Positions 16,002-24,908 of a stretch of DNA of 34,037 nucleotides are shown in pieces (the stretch's first letter is position 1; each line of letters begins with the position of its first letter). Made by a program: the position numbers and the translations under genes. The notes beneath the pieces are model-generated. The model was not told the DNA's origin. It saw only the letters and a list, made by a program, of their open reading frames with translations, and made no database searches. Source of the stretch: Acidobacteriota bacterium (GTDB taxonomy: Bacteria; Acidobacteriota; Vicinamibacteria; Vicinamibacterales; 2-12-FULL-66-21); contig QHWR01000144.1 of the NCBI GenBank assembly GCA_003223835.1, positions 1 through 34,037 of the forward strand, read 5' to 3'.

Positions 16002-19000
16002 TCAGGGCTTTTCACTCAGATTCTCCAAATCCCCCAACTTCTCCTGCGCCTTTCGCTTCACTCTTCTCTCTTCATTTGGCCCACACACCGGCCGGAAATC
16101 GCACCACGTGCAGGCGCGCTCGCCCGGCGCGGCGGGCAGGAAACCCAGCTCGATCGCGCGATCGACGATCTCGAGCGCTTCGATTCCGCTGCGACGGTTC
16201 GTCTCGTTGATCGGGATCTCGTGATCGGTGAAGCCGCCGGCGGCGGTGCAGTAGAAGAGGCGTCCCGACGCGACCGGCGCGTCGAGCGCCCGCTCCACCG
16301 CGAGACTGTAGAGCACCGGCTGCAGGATCGCGCCGCCGCCGATCACGGTCTTCCAGGTCGTGCGGTTCTTTCCGGTCTTATGGTCGGTGACCCGCAGCGT
16401 GGCCGTGCCGCGCTTGCGCTCGATCAGATCGACCGAGCCCCGGAGCTTGAACCGCCCGTCGATGAGCGCCGGGTCCGCGACGCTACGCGCGTCTCGCCCC
16501 TGATCCGCCAACCCGAAGCTGAATTCGAAATACTCGGGCAGCCACTCGGCCGCCTCCGGCAGCCTGCGGACCCAGACGCGCAGGTCCTTCGCGAGATCCG
16601 CGATCTCGTCCTCCCACACGCGATCGATGGCCGGCGCGAGCTGCTCGCGGTATTTCGCCGCGACACGGCGGACCACCGAGTCGAGCGTCGCGAGCGCCGC
16701 GCCGACGGACTCGCCGGTGACCGGCAACCCCCGCTCCGCCTGCAGCTCGCGGAAGAAGAGCGCCTGCGCTTCGTGAAACAACGCGCCGCGCGTGAGCGGA
16801 TCGAGCTTCTGCAGCGGCTCGGGCTCCTCCGCCTTCTCGAGCTTGTAGATCGCCGACAGGAGAAACTGATACGGGCAGCTCGAGAACTTCTGGAGCGCGG
16901 AAAGCGAGAAGGGGCGCGCGGTCAGCCGCTGGCTGTCGAGCATCGGCTTCGTCATGCCGGTCACCCGCGTGATGCCGTCGAACGGCGTCCACGACGAGCG
17001 GGCGCGCGACCAGCGGGCCGACACCGATCGCTTCAGCGCCTCGTTCAACCGCAACAGGTAATGCGCGTGGCCGCGGACGCGATCGGGATCCTGCGAGAAC
17101 AACCGCCGGAGGACGGCAAGGTCATGTTCGAGGTCGTCGATGGCGCGTGCGGGATCTTCCGGCGCCGGCCACGCAAGGCTCGCGTTGCCTTCGGCCGCCG
17201 CGGCCGTCTGCAGGTCCTCGTGGTTCGGGATGCGACCGGTGATCGCGCGCATCACGTCGAGCGCGTAGAACGACGGGACGCGGGGACGCGACTCCGCCAT
17301 CTCGAGGCGCGGGTACGACAGCCAGAGGCGGTCCGTCGCCGCGCCGACCGCCAGCCTGAGCAGGAGACGCTCCGTCCGCGAACGGTGATCCTGTACCGGC
17401 AACCCGGCGTCGAGCGGCTCGCGCATTTCCTTGTCGAGCAGCATCGGATCTTCGCGCGGCTTCTGCGGGAACATCCGCTCGGCGAGGCCGGCGACGAACA
17501 CGACGCGGAACGCGCGGCCGCGCGCCTGATGCGGACTCCCGATGAAGACGCGCCCGTAACGCTGCCGCGGCGGCTCGTGCTCCAGCGTCAGCAGGCGCTC
17601 CGCCAGCACGTCGCGCGCTTCGTCGAGCGAGACCGGTCCGATCTCGCTCATCGGCCGCAGTTCCTGCAGGACGTGCAGCACCCGGTCCGGCTGCTTCAGC
17701 ACCATCGGGGCAAACGCCGCGAACCGATCGAGCCACTCGCCCCACAACGCCTTTCTCGGCCACGCCGCCAGCACGTCGACGATCGGCAGCGCGAACGAGC
17801 GCAGATGGCCCAGGTTCCGCAGTTCACGCTGCATGCGGCGCACCGCCGGCGACTCGGGGTCCTCCCGGAGTTCCTGCCGCAGCCGCAGCCGAAGCTCCTG
17901 CGCGAGCCCATCGAGCCGCCGATGCCATCGCGCGGGATCGCCGCCGATGACCGCCGACTCGACGATCAACGTCTCCCATTTCCACGGCGCGCGCAGCGCG
18001 CCATGGACGACGGCCGGCTCGTCCGACGCGTCTGCCTCTGCGTCCTCATCGGGATCCGACATCCGAGGTTCGCGGTCAGCGGGTTCCAGGTGCGACGCGC
18101 GCTCCGCGATGACGCCGAACGCCTCGTCGTGCGGGATGACGAGTTCCGGCTCGCGGCGAACCGCTTCGAGCTGCGGGACCTGCGCGAGCGACAGGTACTC
18201 GGCGAATCGCCGCGCGGACAGCTTTTCACACGCGCACGCGACGATCGCGAGAAAGGCCCGGCCCGCGGGATGCGGCCTGCGGGTGCCGCGGTCGAAGTAC
18301 GCGGGGACGCCCGCGCGGGCGAGCGCGTGCTCGAGCAGCCCGATGTAATGCTGCGGCGACCGCAGGAACACCGCGATCTCGTCGAACCGGACGCCGCGTC
18401 GCGCTTCCTCGCCAATCCGGCGCGCGATCTCGACGCACTCGCGCCCTTCGCCCGGCGCCGAGAAGAACCGCACGTCGCCGGCCGGCGCGCGCTCCGGCGG
18501 CTGCGACCTCGCGAACAGGTAGCGGCGGAGCGACGCGAGGTCGGTGTCCGCTTTCTGTTCGAGGACGTCCGCCTCGATCCCCAGCGACGCGAGCGCATCG
18601 AGCACGTCGACGTCGCCGAACGGCACCGTGATCAACACGTCCGAAGCGGCGCCGAGCAGGTGCTCGATGAAGGCGAATTCGATCGCCGAGTCGCACGGCA
18701 CGTCCAGCAGCAGCAAGGGCACGCCGTCGATGGCGACCCCCAGGCCGTGCGGCGCCGATGCGCGCGACGCAATCGCTTCGATCGCGGCTGCGAACAGCGA
18801 CGCGCGATCGGTTGCGGAAGCGGCCTTGAACTGTTCCTCGAAGCGATCCAGCAGCGTCGCCAGGTCGCGCCCGCCGAGGGGCAGCCTTTCGAGCGCACGC
18901 GCGCCGACGGCCGCGAGCCGCAGCTCCTGGAGCGTCCGCGCGAGCGCCAGGGGAAATCCGGGTGTGTCGGCGACAGGAGCGAAGTAGTCGAGCGCGCCGT

Positions 19001-19334
19001 CGCGCTTCGCCTCGAACGCGGCGCGCGCCGCCACCGCTTCGAAGCCGAGATGCGTCGACGCGGCGAGTCCGCGCGCGGCGAGCACGGGCGCCGCGAGCCG
19101 CGCCGCCAGTTGCGTGAACCCGAACCGCTGGATCCCGACGGTCGCGCCGGCGCCTGCGGCCATCGATCGCGCCAGATCGTCGACCGCGCCGCGCGACGCG
19201 CCTACGATGAGGACATCCAGGACGTCGCCGTCCGTGCCGCGCGTCTCCACGAACGCGCGCGCCTCCGCCAGCCGCAGCTCCGCCGCGGACGACTCGACGA
19301 GCCTGATGTGGGAATGACGGAGTGGACCAGCCAT
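16002..19334 (-). CDS. addB: AddB-like PD-(D/E)XK nuclease
   Basis: A 1110-residue AddB-type subunit: an inactivated helicase-like body with a C-terminal nuclease. ATG 19334 is chosen over 19364 because GGGAGGT sits four bases upstream. The N-terminal region lacks a Walker A, as usual in AddB of this type (ADVLIVGASRGAVDDLAR-like region). Helicase remnants include VFVAGLAERMFPQKPREDP and TERLLLRLAVGAATDRLWLSYPR. The nuclease shows GSVDLIERKR (about 966) and VTDHKTGK (about 982). Cysteines in SSCPYQF (about 820) and CTWCDFRPVC (about 1074-1083) match the iron-sulfur staple of AddB nucleases. The frame is intact. The addA start is 65 bp downstream, so they form an operon. With AddA broken, the complex may lack its motor as sequenced. 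Confidence 0.88.
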   Translation of the reverse strand: MAGPLRHSHIRLVESSAAELRLAEARAFVETRGTDGDVLDVLIVGASRGAVDDLARSMAAGAGATVGIQRFGFTQLAARLAAPVLAARGLAASTHLGFEAVAARAAFEAKRDGALDYFAPVADTPGFPLALARTLQELRLAAVGARALERLPLGGRDLATLLDRFEEQFKAASATDRASLFAAAIEAIASRASAPHGLGVAIDGVPLLLLDVPCDSAIEFAFIEHLLGAASDVLITVPFGDVDVLDALASLGIEADVLEQKADTDLASLRRYLFARSQPPERAPAGDVRFFSAPGEGRECVEIARRIGEEARRGVRFDEIAVFLRSPQHYIGLLEHALARAGVPAYFDRGTRRPHPAGRAFLAIVACACEKLSARRFAEYLSLAQVPQLEAVRREPELVIPHDEAFGVIAERASHLEPADREPRMSDPDEDAEADASDEPAVVHGALRAPWKWETLIVESAVIGGDPARWHRRLDGLAQELRLRLRQELREDPESPAVRRMQRELRNLGHLRSFALPIVDVLAAWPRKALWGEWLDRFAAFAPMVLKQPDRVLHVLQELRPMSEIGPVSLDEARDVLAERLLTLEHEPPRQRYGRVFIGSPHQARGRAFRVVFVAGLAERMFPQKPREDPMLLDKEMREPLDAGLPVQDHRSRTERLLLRLAVGAATDRLWLSYPRLEMAESRPRVPSFYALDVMRAITGRIPNHEDLQTAAAAEGNASLAWPAPEDPARAIDDLEHDLAVLRRLFSQDPDRVRGHAHYLLRLNEALKRSVSARWSRARSSWTPFDGITRVTGMTKPMLDSQRLTARPFSLSALQKFSSCPYQFLLSAIYKLEKAEEPEPLQKLDPLTRGALFHEAQALFFRELQAERGLPVTGESVGAALATLDSVVRRVAAKYREQLAPAIDRVWEDEIADLAKDLRVWVRRLPEAAEWLPEYFEFSFGLADQGRDARSVADPALIDGRFKLRGSVDLIERKRGTATLRVTDHKTGKNRTTWKTVIGGGAILQPVLYSLAVERALDAPVASGRLFYCTAAGGFTDHEIPINETNRRSGIEALEIVDRAIELGFLPAAPGERACTWCDFRPVCGPNEERRVKRKAQEKLGDLENLSEKP

Positions 19335-19370
19335 GATCACCTCCCGGACGCCGTGCCGGGTCACCGGAAC

Positions 19371-19389
19371 CGGCCGCGCTGCGCGGCCG
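19371..19389 (-). repeat. GC hairpin in the addB leader
   Basis: CGGCCGCG (19371-19378) and CGCGGCCG (19382-19389) are perfect complements around a three-base loop, 37 bases upstream of the addB start. Just upstream, GTAC-N7-GTAC (19389-19403) encloses ACTGACAGT, a possible protein site. The function of either is unknown. Confidence 0.4.
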
Positions 19390-19408
19390 TACTGACAGTG
19401 TACCAGAA

Positions 19409-19486
19409 TTGCTGAATGCTGATCGCTGAATGCTGATCGAGAGCTCAGGGCTTTTCATTCAGCATTCAGCGTTCAGCATTCAGCAA
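19409..19486. repeat. Long inverted repeat of GCTGAAT units
   Basis: 19409-19440 and 19455-19486 are 32-base arms that pair at about 29 positions around a 14-base loop (19441-19454). Each arm is itself a reiteration of GCTGAATGCTGA. The arm ends two bases before the stop of the leftward gene at 19488 and lies 75 bp upstream of the addB start, both on the minus strand. It could stop transcription from the upstream gene, but there is no T tract, and the internal reiteration looks more like an interspersed repeat element. Confidence 0.75.
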
Positions 19487-19487
19487 T

Positions 19488-20090
19488 CTACTTTGCTCGT
19501 ACATACTTCCGCGCCGCGTCGCGATCGCTGTAGACGCCAGGGTCGGCGCACAGCGCACGCAGGCGATCGCCCGCGCCGTCGATGCTCAAGATCAAACGCC
19601 AGGGGTGCGCGTCCGGACGATAGAATAGGCTCCACTTCCGCCCGGCATACAGCGACAGATCCGCGGTCAGCGGAATCCACTCCGACGGGACGGACGCGAC
19701 TTCGACATGCGCCAGCGGGTCGTACCTTCGTTCGTCGCTCACGCCCGCACGGAACGCAATCGGGTCGTGCGGAAGCGACGCCGCGTCTTCCACGGCGACG
19801 AGCGCGCGAAACGTCGCGCGCTCCGGAAAACGCAAGGTCCACACGATGCGGCTGGGGACGGGAATGGCGACGGCGGGTCGCGTGACCCCGCCAATCGTGC
19901 GCGTCACGACGTCGAACGCGGCCGGATCGGGCCGGCGTTCGGCGTGGGTGAGCTCCTTGATCAGATCGATGACCTGCACGTGCGCATCGCGCCGCGGCGC
20001 ATGACAGGCAGCGACGAATGCCGCTAGCAGGACGATCGCGCTGGATCTTCCGGGCGATCGCCGTGGCGCTCGCCGGGGTGTTCCTCGCAT
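19488..20090 (-). CDS. Predicted lipoprotein, beta-sandwich-like
   Basis: A 200-residue protein, annotated from ATG 20090. An Arg-rich N-terminus is followed by a hydrophobic stretch ending in a lipobox-like AAFVAAC, so it is probably an exported lipoprotein. The body (RPAVAIPVPSRIVWTLRFP, SEWIPLTADLSLYAGRKWSLFYR, WRLILSIDG) has the look of the jelly-roll domain that precedes sulfatase-type domains in some acidobacterial proteins. That is a recollection and not a firm match, and no sulfatase domain follows. Its start overlaps the divergent membrane gene by 73 bases, so one of the two starts may be further in. No clear ribosome site is visible for either. Confidence 0.6.
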   Translation of the reverse strand: MRGTPRRAPRRSPGRSSAIVLLAAFVAACHAPRRDAHVQVIDLIKELTHAERRPDPAAFDVVTRTIGGVTRPAVAIPVPSRIVWTLRFPERATFRALVAVEDAASLPHDPIAFRAGVSDERRYDPLAHVEVASVPSEWIPLTADLSLYAGRKWSLFYRPDAHPWRLILSIDGAGDRLRALCADPGVYSDRDAARKYVRAK

Positions 20091-21154
20091 CGGTCGCGCG
20101 ATTCTATCATCCGGGGTACGGCTTCACGGCGCTGCTCGGGCTGCCGCAAGACCACGCGTACGAACTGCCGGCGCTCCGCGCGATTCCGCACATCGACTAC
20201 CCGCCGTCGGCGAGTTACGACGGACAGTTCTACGCGCAGCTCGCGCTGGAACCGCTGCTCCGCAACCCCGACATCGATCGCGCGCTCGACCAGCCGCCGT
20301 ACCGCGCGCGCCGGATTCTTCTGAGCTGGACGGCGTGGGCGCTGGGCCTCGGGCGTCCCCGCTGGATCGTCGAAGCCTTCGCGCTGCAGAACGTGCTGTG
20401 CTGGCTCCTCCTCGCGGTCCTGACGACGCGCTGGCTGCCGCTGACGTCAGCCCGCCATCTCGCGTTGTGGACGGCATGTCTGTTCGCTCACGGGCTCCTC
20501 TGGTCGGTCCGCTTCGCGCTCGTCGACGGACCGAGCCTGCTGTTCCTCGCGTGCGTCGTCTGGGCCGCCGAAGCATCGAGGCCTCTCCTGAGCGCGACGG
20601 TGAGCGGGATCGCGGCGATGGCGCGCGAGACGCACCTGCTGGGATTGCTCGCGCAACCGCGTCCGGCCGGCGCGCGCGGCGTTGCACGGCTGGCGGTCGC
20701 TGTCGCGATCGCCGTGCTGCCGCTGTTGATCTGGCAGGATTACCTCTTCTCGATTTATCGAACCGGGTCGGTGACCGGACAGAACCGCTTCACGCTTCCA
20801 TTCGCCGGTTACCTGGGCGCGATGCGCCGCATGTCGATCGCGTTCTGGCACGACCCGTTCACGCTCGGCAGCCTCCTGCCATTCTGCGCCCTCGTGGCGC
20901 TCTCCCTCGAAGCCGTGTACCTGACGTGGCGTCCGCGTCCCGCTGCCGCGTGGTGGCGCCTGGCGATCGCCTACGCCGCGATCATGGTGATGCTCGATCC
21001 GACGCTGTGGAACCTCGGCTCCCTGACGCGCATCGTCCTGCCCATGACGTTTGGATTCAACCTGCTGCTCGCGCAACACGAAGGGCGCGGCTTCTGGCTC
21101 TGGTTCGCGCTCGGCAACCTGCAGCTCGTTCCGTCGGTGACGGTCTGGTATTAG
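20018..21154 (+). CDS. Multi-pass membrane protein, glycosyltransferase-like
   Basis: A 378-residue integral membrane protein with about eight hydrophobic segments. After the first helix (AIAVALAGVFLASVARF) the first outer loop contains SYDGQFYAQLALEP, a YDGQFY motif seen in uncharacterised membrane proteins proposed to act in cell-surface glycan assembly and reminiscent of GT-C enzymes. Later helices include VLCWLLLAVLTT, SLLFLACVVWAA, LAVAVAIAVLPLLIW and FCALVALSLEAVYL, and the C-terminus (FGFNLLLAQHEGRGFWLWF) is near the membrane. The catalytic assignment is inference only. The start is uncertain because it overlaps the divergent lipoprotein gene. The stop is six bases from the convergent anti-sigma gene. 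Confidence 0.7.
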   Translation: MPLAGRSRWIFRAIAVALAGVFLASVARFYHPGYGFTALLGLPQDHAYELPALRAIPHIDYPPSASYDGQFYAQLALEPLLRNPDIDRALDQPPYRARRILLSWTAWALGLGRPRWIVEAFALQNVLCWLLLAVLTTRWLPLTSARHLALWTACLFAHGLLWSVRFALVDGPSLLFLACVVWAAEASRPLLSATVSGIAAMARETHLLGLLAQPRPAGARGVARLAVAVAIAVLPLLIWQDYLFSIYRTGSVTGQNRFTLPFAGYLGAMRRMSIAFWHDPFTLGSLLPFCALVALSLEAVYLTWRPRPAAAWWRLAIAYAAIMVMLDPTLWNLGSLTRIVLPMTFGFNLLLAQHEGRGFWLWFALGNLQLVPSVTVWY

Positions 21155-21160
21155 TTCAAA

Positions 21161-21613
21161 TCACCGTCGTCGCAGCAGCTCCCGCGTCATGGTGGCGGCC
21201 GTCACGATCAGCACGGTGCCGACGATCAGGATGATGGTCAGAACGGAGGAGAGCGCCGCGGACGCCGGGATCGTTTCCAGCCGGCTCCACAGCCAAACCA
21301 GCAGCGCCACCGCGGAAGCGATTCCCACGGCCGCCTGAACGGTTTCGCCCACTTCGATGGGCGTCACGACCTTTCGTTGCAGGTCCCACCGCCGCAGCAT
21401 CTCCGCTCGCAGCCAGATTGAGGTCGGATCCAGCGAGGATGGCGTTGTCAGCGGCAGCGCGGCGAACCGCTCCATCCACGCGGCAACGGCGAGCGTTTCG
21501 CGACAGACGGCACAGCGCTCGGCGTGCGCGCGGAGCGCGGGCGCCTCGGCGTTCGTCCGCGCCAACTCACGCACGGCAGGCTCGTGCTCACACGATCCTG
21601 GCAGGTTCGGCAT
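21161..21613 (-). CDS. Zinc-finger anti-sigma factor
   Basis: A 150-residue membrane protein. Near the N-terminus LRAHAERCAVCRE contains HX3CX2C, the signature of zinc-binding anti-sigma domains, with an additional Cys-x-His at CEHEP. Two transmembrane helices follow (VGIASAVALLVWLWS and SSVLTIILIVGTVLIVT), with a short basic tail. It follows the sigma gene with a TGATG stop-start overlap; a GTG directly before the ATG, at 21616, is an alternative start. By family analogy it holds the ECF sigma factor at the membrane. Two helices instead of the usual one is a modest oddity. Confidence 0.8.
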   Translation of the reverse strand: MPNLPGSCEHEPAVRELARTNAEAPALRAHAERCAVCRETLAVAAWMERFAALPLTTPSSLDPTSIWLRAEMLRRWDLQRKVVTPIEVGETVQAAVGIASAVALLVWLWSRLETIPASAALSSVLTIILIVGTVLIVTAATMTRELLRRR

Positions 21614-22191
21614 CACCGTTCTCCATCAGGCTGTTTCCCGGCCTCGATCAGCTGCGCCAGCTTCCGCCTGGCGCGAAACAGAAGAACCCTGACGCTCAGA
21701 GGACGCAGGCCGAGCGCGCGGGCAATCTCGTGGTGATCGGCGCCCTCCACGTACGCCAGCCACAGCAGTTGACGCTGCTGAGGCCGCAGCTTCCGGAACG
21801 TACGGATCATGTCGACGCGCAATCCGACGTCGTACGCGGCCACCGCCCGATCGGGAACCTGGTCGTCGGCGATCCGCTGGCGGCTCTGGCGGCGCCACTG
21901 ATCGGCGATCAGGTTGCCGGCGATCCGAAACAGGAGCGCTCGCAGGTGATCCGGATCCGCCGGCGGCGCCGGTAAGCGCAAGAGGCGCAGGAATGCGTCC
22001 TGCACGATGTCGTCCGCGGTCGTGGCGCTGCCCAGGACGCTGATGACATACGCACGCAGCGGACCCGCTGTCTCCTGGAAGAACGCCTGAAACGACTGCT
22101 CGTCCGTCATCGCGGCCGCAGGCGGCGACCCTGCCTCGACGCCAGGCGCCGGCGCGAACGTAATGTCCGTCGCGGGTGAATTCGACCACAT
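21613..22191 (-). CDS. ECF RNA polymerase sigma factor
   Basis: A 192-residue sigma-70 family protein of the extracytoplasmic-function group. Region 2 is seen in FQAFFQETAGPLRAYVISVL and TADDIVQDAFLRLLR, and region 2.4 in NLIADQWRRQSRQR. Region 4 is seen in LRPQQRQLLWLAYVEGADH and EIARALGLRPLSVRVLLFRA (helix-turn-helix), ending in KLAQLIEAG. ATG 22191 is the longest start; residues 1-27 are unlike the family, and ATG 22110 (MTDEQSFQAFF) may be the true start. It is coupled to the anti-sigma gene by overlapping stop and start codons. No target promoters could be deduced. Confidence 0.9.
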   Translation of the reverse strand: MWSNSPATDITFAPAPGVEAGSPPAAAMTDEQSFQAFFQETAGPLRAYVISVLGSATTADDIVQDAFLRLLRLPAPPADPDHLRALLFRIAGNLIADQWRRQSRQRIADDQVPDRAVAAYDVGLRVDMIRTFRKLRPQQRQLLWLAYVEGADHHEIARALGLRPLSVRVLLFRARRKLAQLIEAGKQPDGER

Positions 22192-22206
22192 GACACGGAG
22201 CCCAGG

Positions 22207-22677
22207 CTAGCGGTGCGCGGGGACGTTCGTGTAGCCGCCGGCGCCGTCGAGGAGGCGGAGGCCTTTCGCCAGGAAATACGAGACCGCGGACGAGACGACG
22301 AAACCCAGGCCCAGACTGAGCGCGATCACGCCGATGATCGTGAACCCCTCGTGATCCTCCCAGGTGTACAGCCGGCCGAGAACCAGGAATCCGATGCTCA
22401 GGGCGATGCACACGATCCCAATCGCGGACCCACGCAGAACGCGCTCGCGAACGGTCGTCGCGGCCCGCTCGATTGTGAAGCTGTTCAACATCTTCGAGCC
22501 CCCCTCCGTTTGAAGGAACTCGGCCAGGTCCTTCACGGACCCAAGGCGTTCGACCAGCCGCCCGTTGAACTCGGCCATGTGCTTGACCTGCAGATGCCGC
22601 TGCCAGCCGGTGACCACGGTCCAGACGATGAACGCGACCATGGTAAACGCAGCAGGCGCGATGATGACTTCCGGCAT
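22207..22677 (-). CDS. Conserved membrane protein ahead of sigma/anti-sigma
   Basis: A 156-residue protein with three predicted membrane helices (FTMVAFIVWTVVTGW near residues 11-25, IGIVCIALSIGFLVLG near 86-101, IIGVIALSLGLGFVVSSAV near 113-131). A cytoplasmic segment with GSVKDLAEFLQTEGGSKML lies between the first two. I do not recognise a named family. ATG 22677 has CAGGAGAC upstream. It sits 15 bp upstream of the sigma-factor gene on the same strand and probably belongs to the same transcript, so it may be a partner or target of the sigma/anti-sigma pair. Confidence 0.75.
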   Translation of the reverse strand: MPEVIIAPAAFTMVAFIVWTVVTGWQRHLQVKHMAEFNGRLVERLGSVKDLAEFLQTEGGSKMLNSFTIERAATTVRERVLRGSAIGIVCIALSIGFLVLGRLYTWEDHEGFTIIGVIALSLGLGFVVSSAVSYFLAKGLRLLDGAGGYTNVPAHR

Positions 22678-22744
22678 AGTGTCTCCTGTCGTTATGCGAC
22701 TCTCATCAGGACAACGCCGGAGCCCCGGCCGTGGTTAACACTGG

Positions 22745-22765
22745 GGCTTTGGGCCGCTCAAAGCC
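22745..22765 (+). promoter_or_regulatory. Dyad upstream of the first PQQ dehydrogenase
   Basis: GGCTTTG (22745-22751) and CAAAGCC (22759-22765) are perfect seven-base complements separated by seven bases. They end two bases before a -10-like TAAGAT (22768-22773), which is itself seven bases before the GTG start at 22781. The position over the -35/spacer region suits an operator, though a hairpin is equally possible. The divergent gene at 22677 could share it. Confidence 0.4.
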
Positions 22766-22780
22766 TGTAAGATTCCGTCC

Positions 22781-24830
22781 GTGCGCACGAAGCTCCCCCT
22801 CGCCGTCTTCGCCGTCTCCGTTCTTCCCCTGATCTGCGCCGTCGCGGCCCGCCCCGACCACCAGTGGCCGGTCAACGGCGGGATCGACAACATCCGCTAC
22901 TCGCCGCTGACGCAGATCACTCGCGCCAACGTGTCGCGGCTGGCGGTCGCGTGGACGTACGACTCGCACGACGCGTTCAACGGCTCGGAAATGCAGAGCA
23001 ACCCCATCGTCCTCGGCGGCGTGCTCTATGCGACGACGCCGTCGCTGAAGGTGGTGGCGGTGGACGCGGCGACGGGCGTGGAGAAGTGGCGGTTCGATCC
23101 GAGCGGCGGCGCCGCGCCGGGGTCGCGGTTCCGTCACCGCGGCGTCACGGTGCATCGCGATCGCGTGTTCGTGACGCATCGCAACTGGCTCTACGCGCTC
23201 GATACGCGCACCGGCAGACCGATCGCGTCGTTCGGAAAGGACGGGCGCGTCGATTTGCGGGAAGGGCTCGGACGGCCCGCGGAGAAACTGAGCGTCAGCG
23301 CGAGCACGCCGGGTGTGGTATTCGACGATCTGTTGATCATGGGCAGCACGGTGCCGGAAACGCTGCCCGGCGCGCCGGGGGACATCCGCGCGTTCGACGT
23401 GAACACGGGCGCCATCCGTTGGAGCTTCCACACGATTCCGCACCCCGGCGAATTCGGCTACGACACGTGGCCGAAGGACGCGTGGCAGATCGCCGGCGGC
23501 GCGAACGCGTGGGCCGGCGTCTCGCTCGACGCGAAGCTCGGCATCGTCTTCGCCGCGACGGGATCGGCGTCGTTCGATTTCTACGGCGTCAACCGCCACG
23601 GCGACAATCTGTTCTCCGACTGCATCCTCGCGCTGAACGCCCGCACCGGCGAGCGGCTCTGGCACTTCCAGGGCCTCCGCCACGACGTGTGGGACATGGA
23701 CTTCCCCGCCGCGCCGAGCCTCGTCACCGTCACGCGCGCGGGACGGAAGGTTGACGCGGTCGCGCAGATCACGAAGTACGGCTACGTGTACGTGCTCGAC
23801 CGGCGCACGGGCGCGCCGCTGTTCCCGATCGGCGAGCGGAAGGCGCCGCCGTCCACGATCGACGGCGAGCGGCTCGCGCCGGCGCAGCCGTACCCGCTGA
23901 AGCCGCCGCCGTTCACGCGCCAGACGCTGACCGAGCAGATGCTCACCAGGCGCACGCCCGCGGCGCACGCGGCCGTCCTCGCGGAATTCCGCGCGCTCGA
24001 CGCGGGGTTCCTGGTCCCGCCGTCGCTCAAGGGGACGGCGGTGTTTCCCGGCGTCGACGGCGGCGGGGAATGGGGCGGCGCCGCGTTCGATCCGGAGACC
24101 GCGCTGCTCTACGTCAACGCCAACGAGATGCCGTGGATCGTGCGGCTGATCCCGAACAACGACACGTCGCTGTACAACGCGAAGTGCGCGACGTGCCACA
24201 AGACGGATCGCACCGGCACACCGCAGGCGCCGTCATTGATCGACGTCGGCGCTCGCCGAGGGCGCGATCAGATCGCGGACGTCGTCCGTCACGGCACCGG
24301 CCGCATGCCCGGCTTCCCGGATCTCGGAACGAAGAACATCGCCGACCTCGTGGAGCGAGGACAAGGGTGCGGATCCCGCTCTCATGAAAGACCCGACCTG
24401 GCTCAAGTACCGCAGCGACGGTGAAACGCTGTGGCGCGATCCGGACGGCTATCCGCCGCTCACACCGCCGTGGGGCACGCTGAACGCCATCGACCTCGAC
24501 GCGGGGACGATTCGCTGGAAGATTCCGTTCGGCGAATACCCGGAACTGGCCGCGAAGGGTGTGCGCAACACCGGCAGCGACAACTACGGCGGCCCGGTCG
24601 TCACCGCCGGCGGCCTGCTCTTCATCGGCGCGACGAACTTCGACCGGAAGTTCCATGCGTACGACAAGCTGACGGGAAAGTTGCTGTGGGAAACGACGCT
24701 GCCGGCGGCGGGGAACGCGACGCCGGCCGTCTACGAGATCGACGGCCGCGAGTACGTCGTGATCGTGTGCGGCGGCGGCAAGAACGGCGCGCCGTCGGGC
24801 AGCAGCATCGTGGCGTTCGCGCTGCGATGA
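22781..24830 (+). pseudogene. PQQ-dependent dehydrogenase with inserted cytochrome c domain, frame broken near 24356
   Basis: A periplasmic quinoprotein of about 680 residues that oxidises an alcohol or sugar substrate (unknown). GTG 22781 starts a signal peptide (MRTKLPLAVFAVSVLPLICA). The propeller begins at WPVNGGIDNIRYSPLTQI and carries typical repeats (VAVDAATGVEKWRFDPSGG, DVNTGAIRWSFHTIPHPGE, VWDMDFPAAPSLVTV). A cytochrome c domain is inserted at CATCH (C469, C472, H473) with a Met in GRMPGF. After NIADLVE (24355) the frame must shift by one extra base to read [16 protein letters not shown] and the normal C-terminus ([28 protein letters not shown]) up to 24830. Relatives usually have about five more residues at this point, so a loss of roughly 14 bases is likely, not a one-base insertion. 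Unrepaired, the product would stop at 24424. Confidence 0.8.
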
Positions 24831-24888
24831 GCGCGCGATAACGATCGCACGATGTCCTTGGGGCGGAGATTCGAATCAAACCGTGATC

Positions 24889-24908
24889 CGCGCGGCTGAA
24901 GCTGCGCG
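24889..24908. terminator. Hairpin between convergent genes
   Basis: 24889-24896 and 24901-24908 form an eight-pair GC stem (one G-T pair) around a TGAA loop, immediately adjacent to the stop of the cytochrome gene and 58 bp after the stop of the PQQ dehydrogenase. The position suits a bidirectional terminator, but no T tract follows on either strand. Confidence 0.4.

Noticed and set aside
12437-16015. Reading addA as one uninterrupted frame from 16015
   Set aside because: The first ~115 codons lack Walker A and are Arg/Gly-rich; the true N-terminus with [10 protein letters not shown] lies in another frame from 15936.
15927-19415. 1162-codon plus-strand frame opposite addB
   Set aside because: Arg/Glu/Asp-rich shadow of the true minus-strand gene caused by high GC at third positions; addB on the other strand has clear motifs and a ribosome site.
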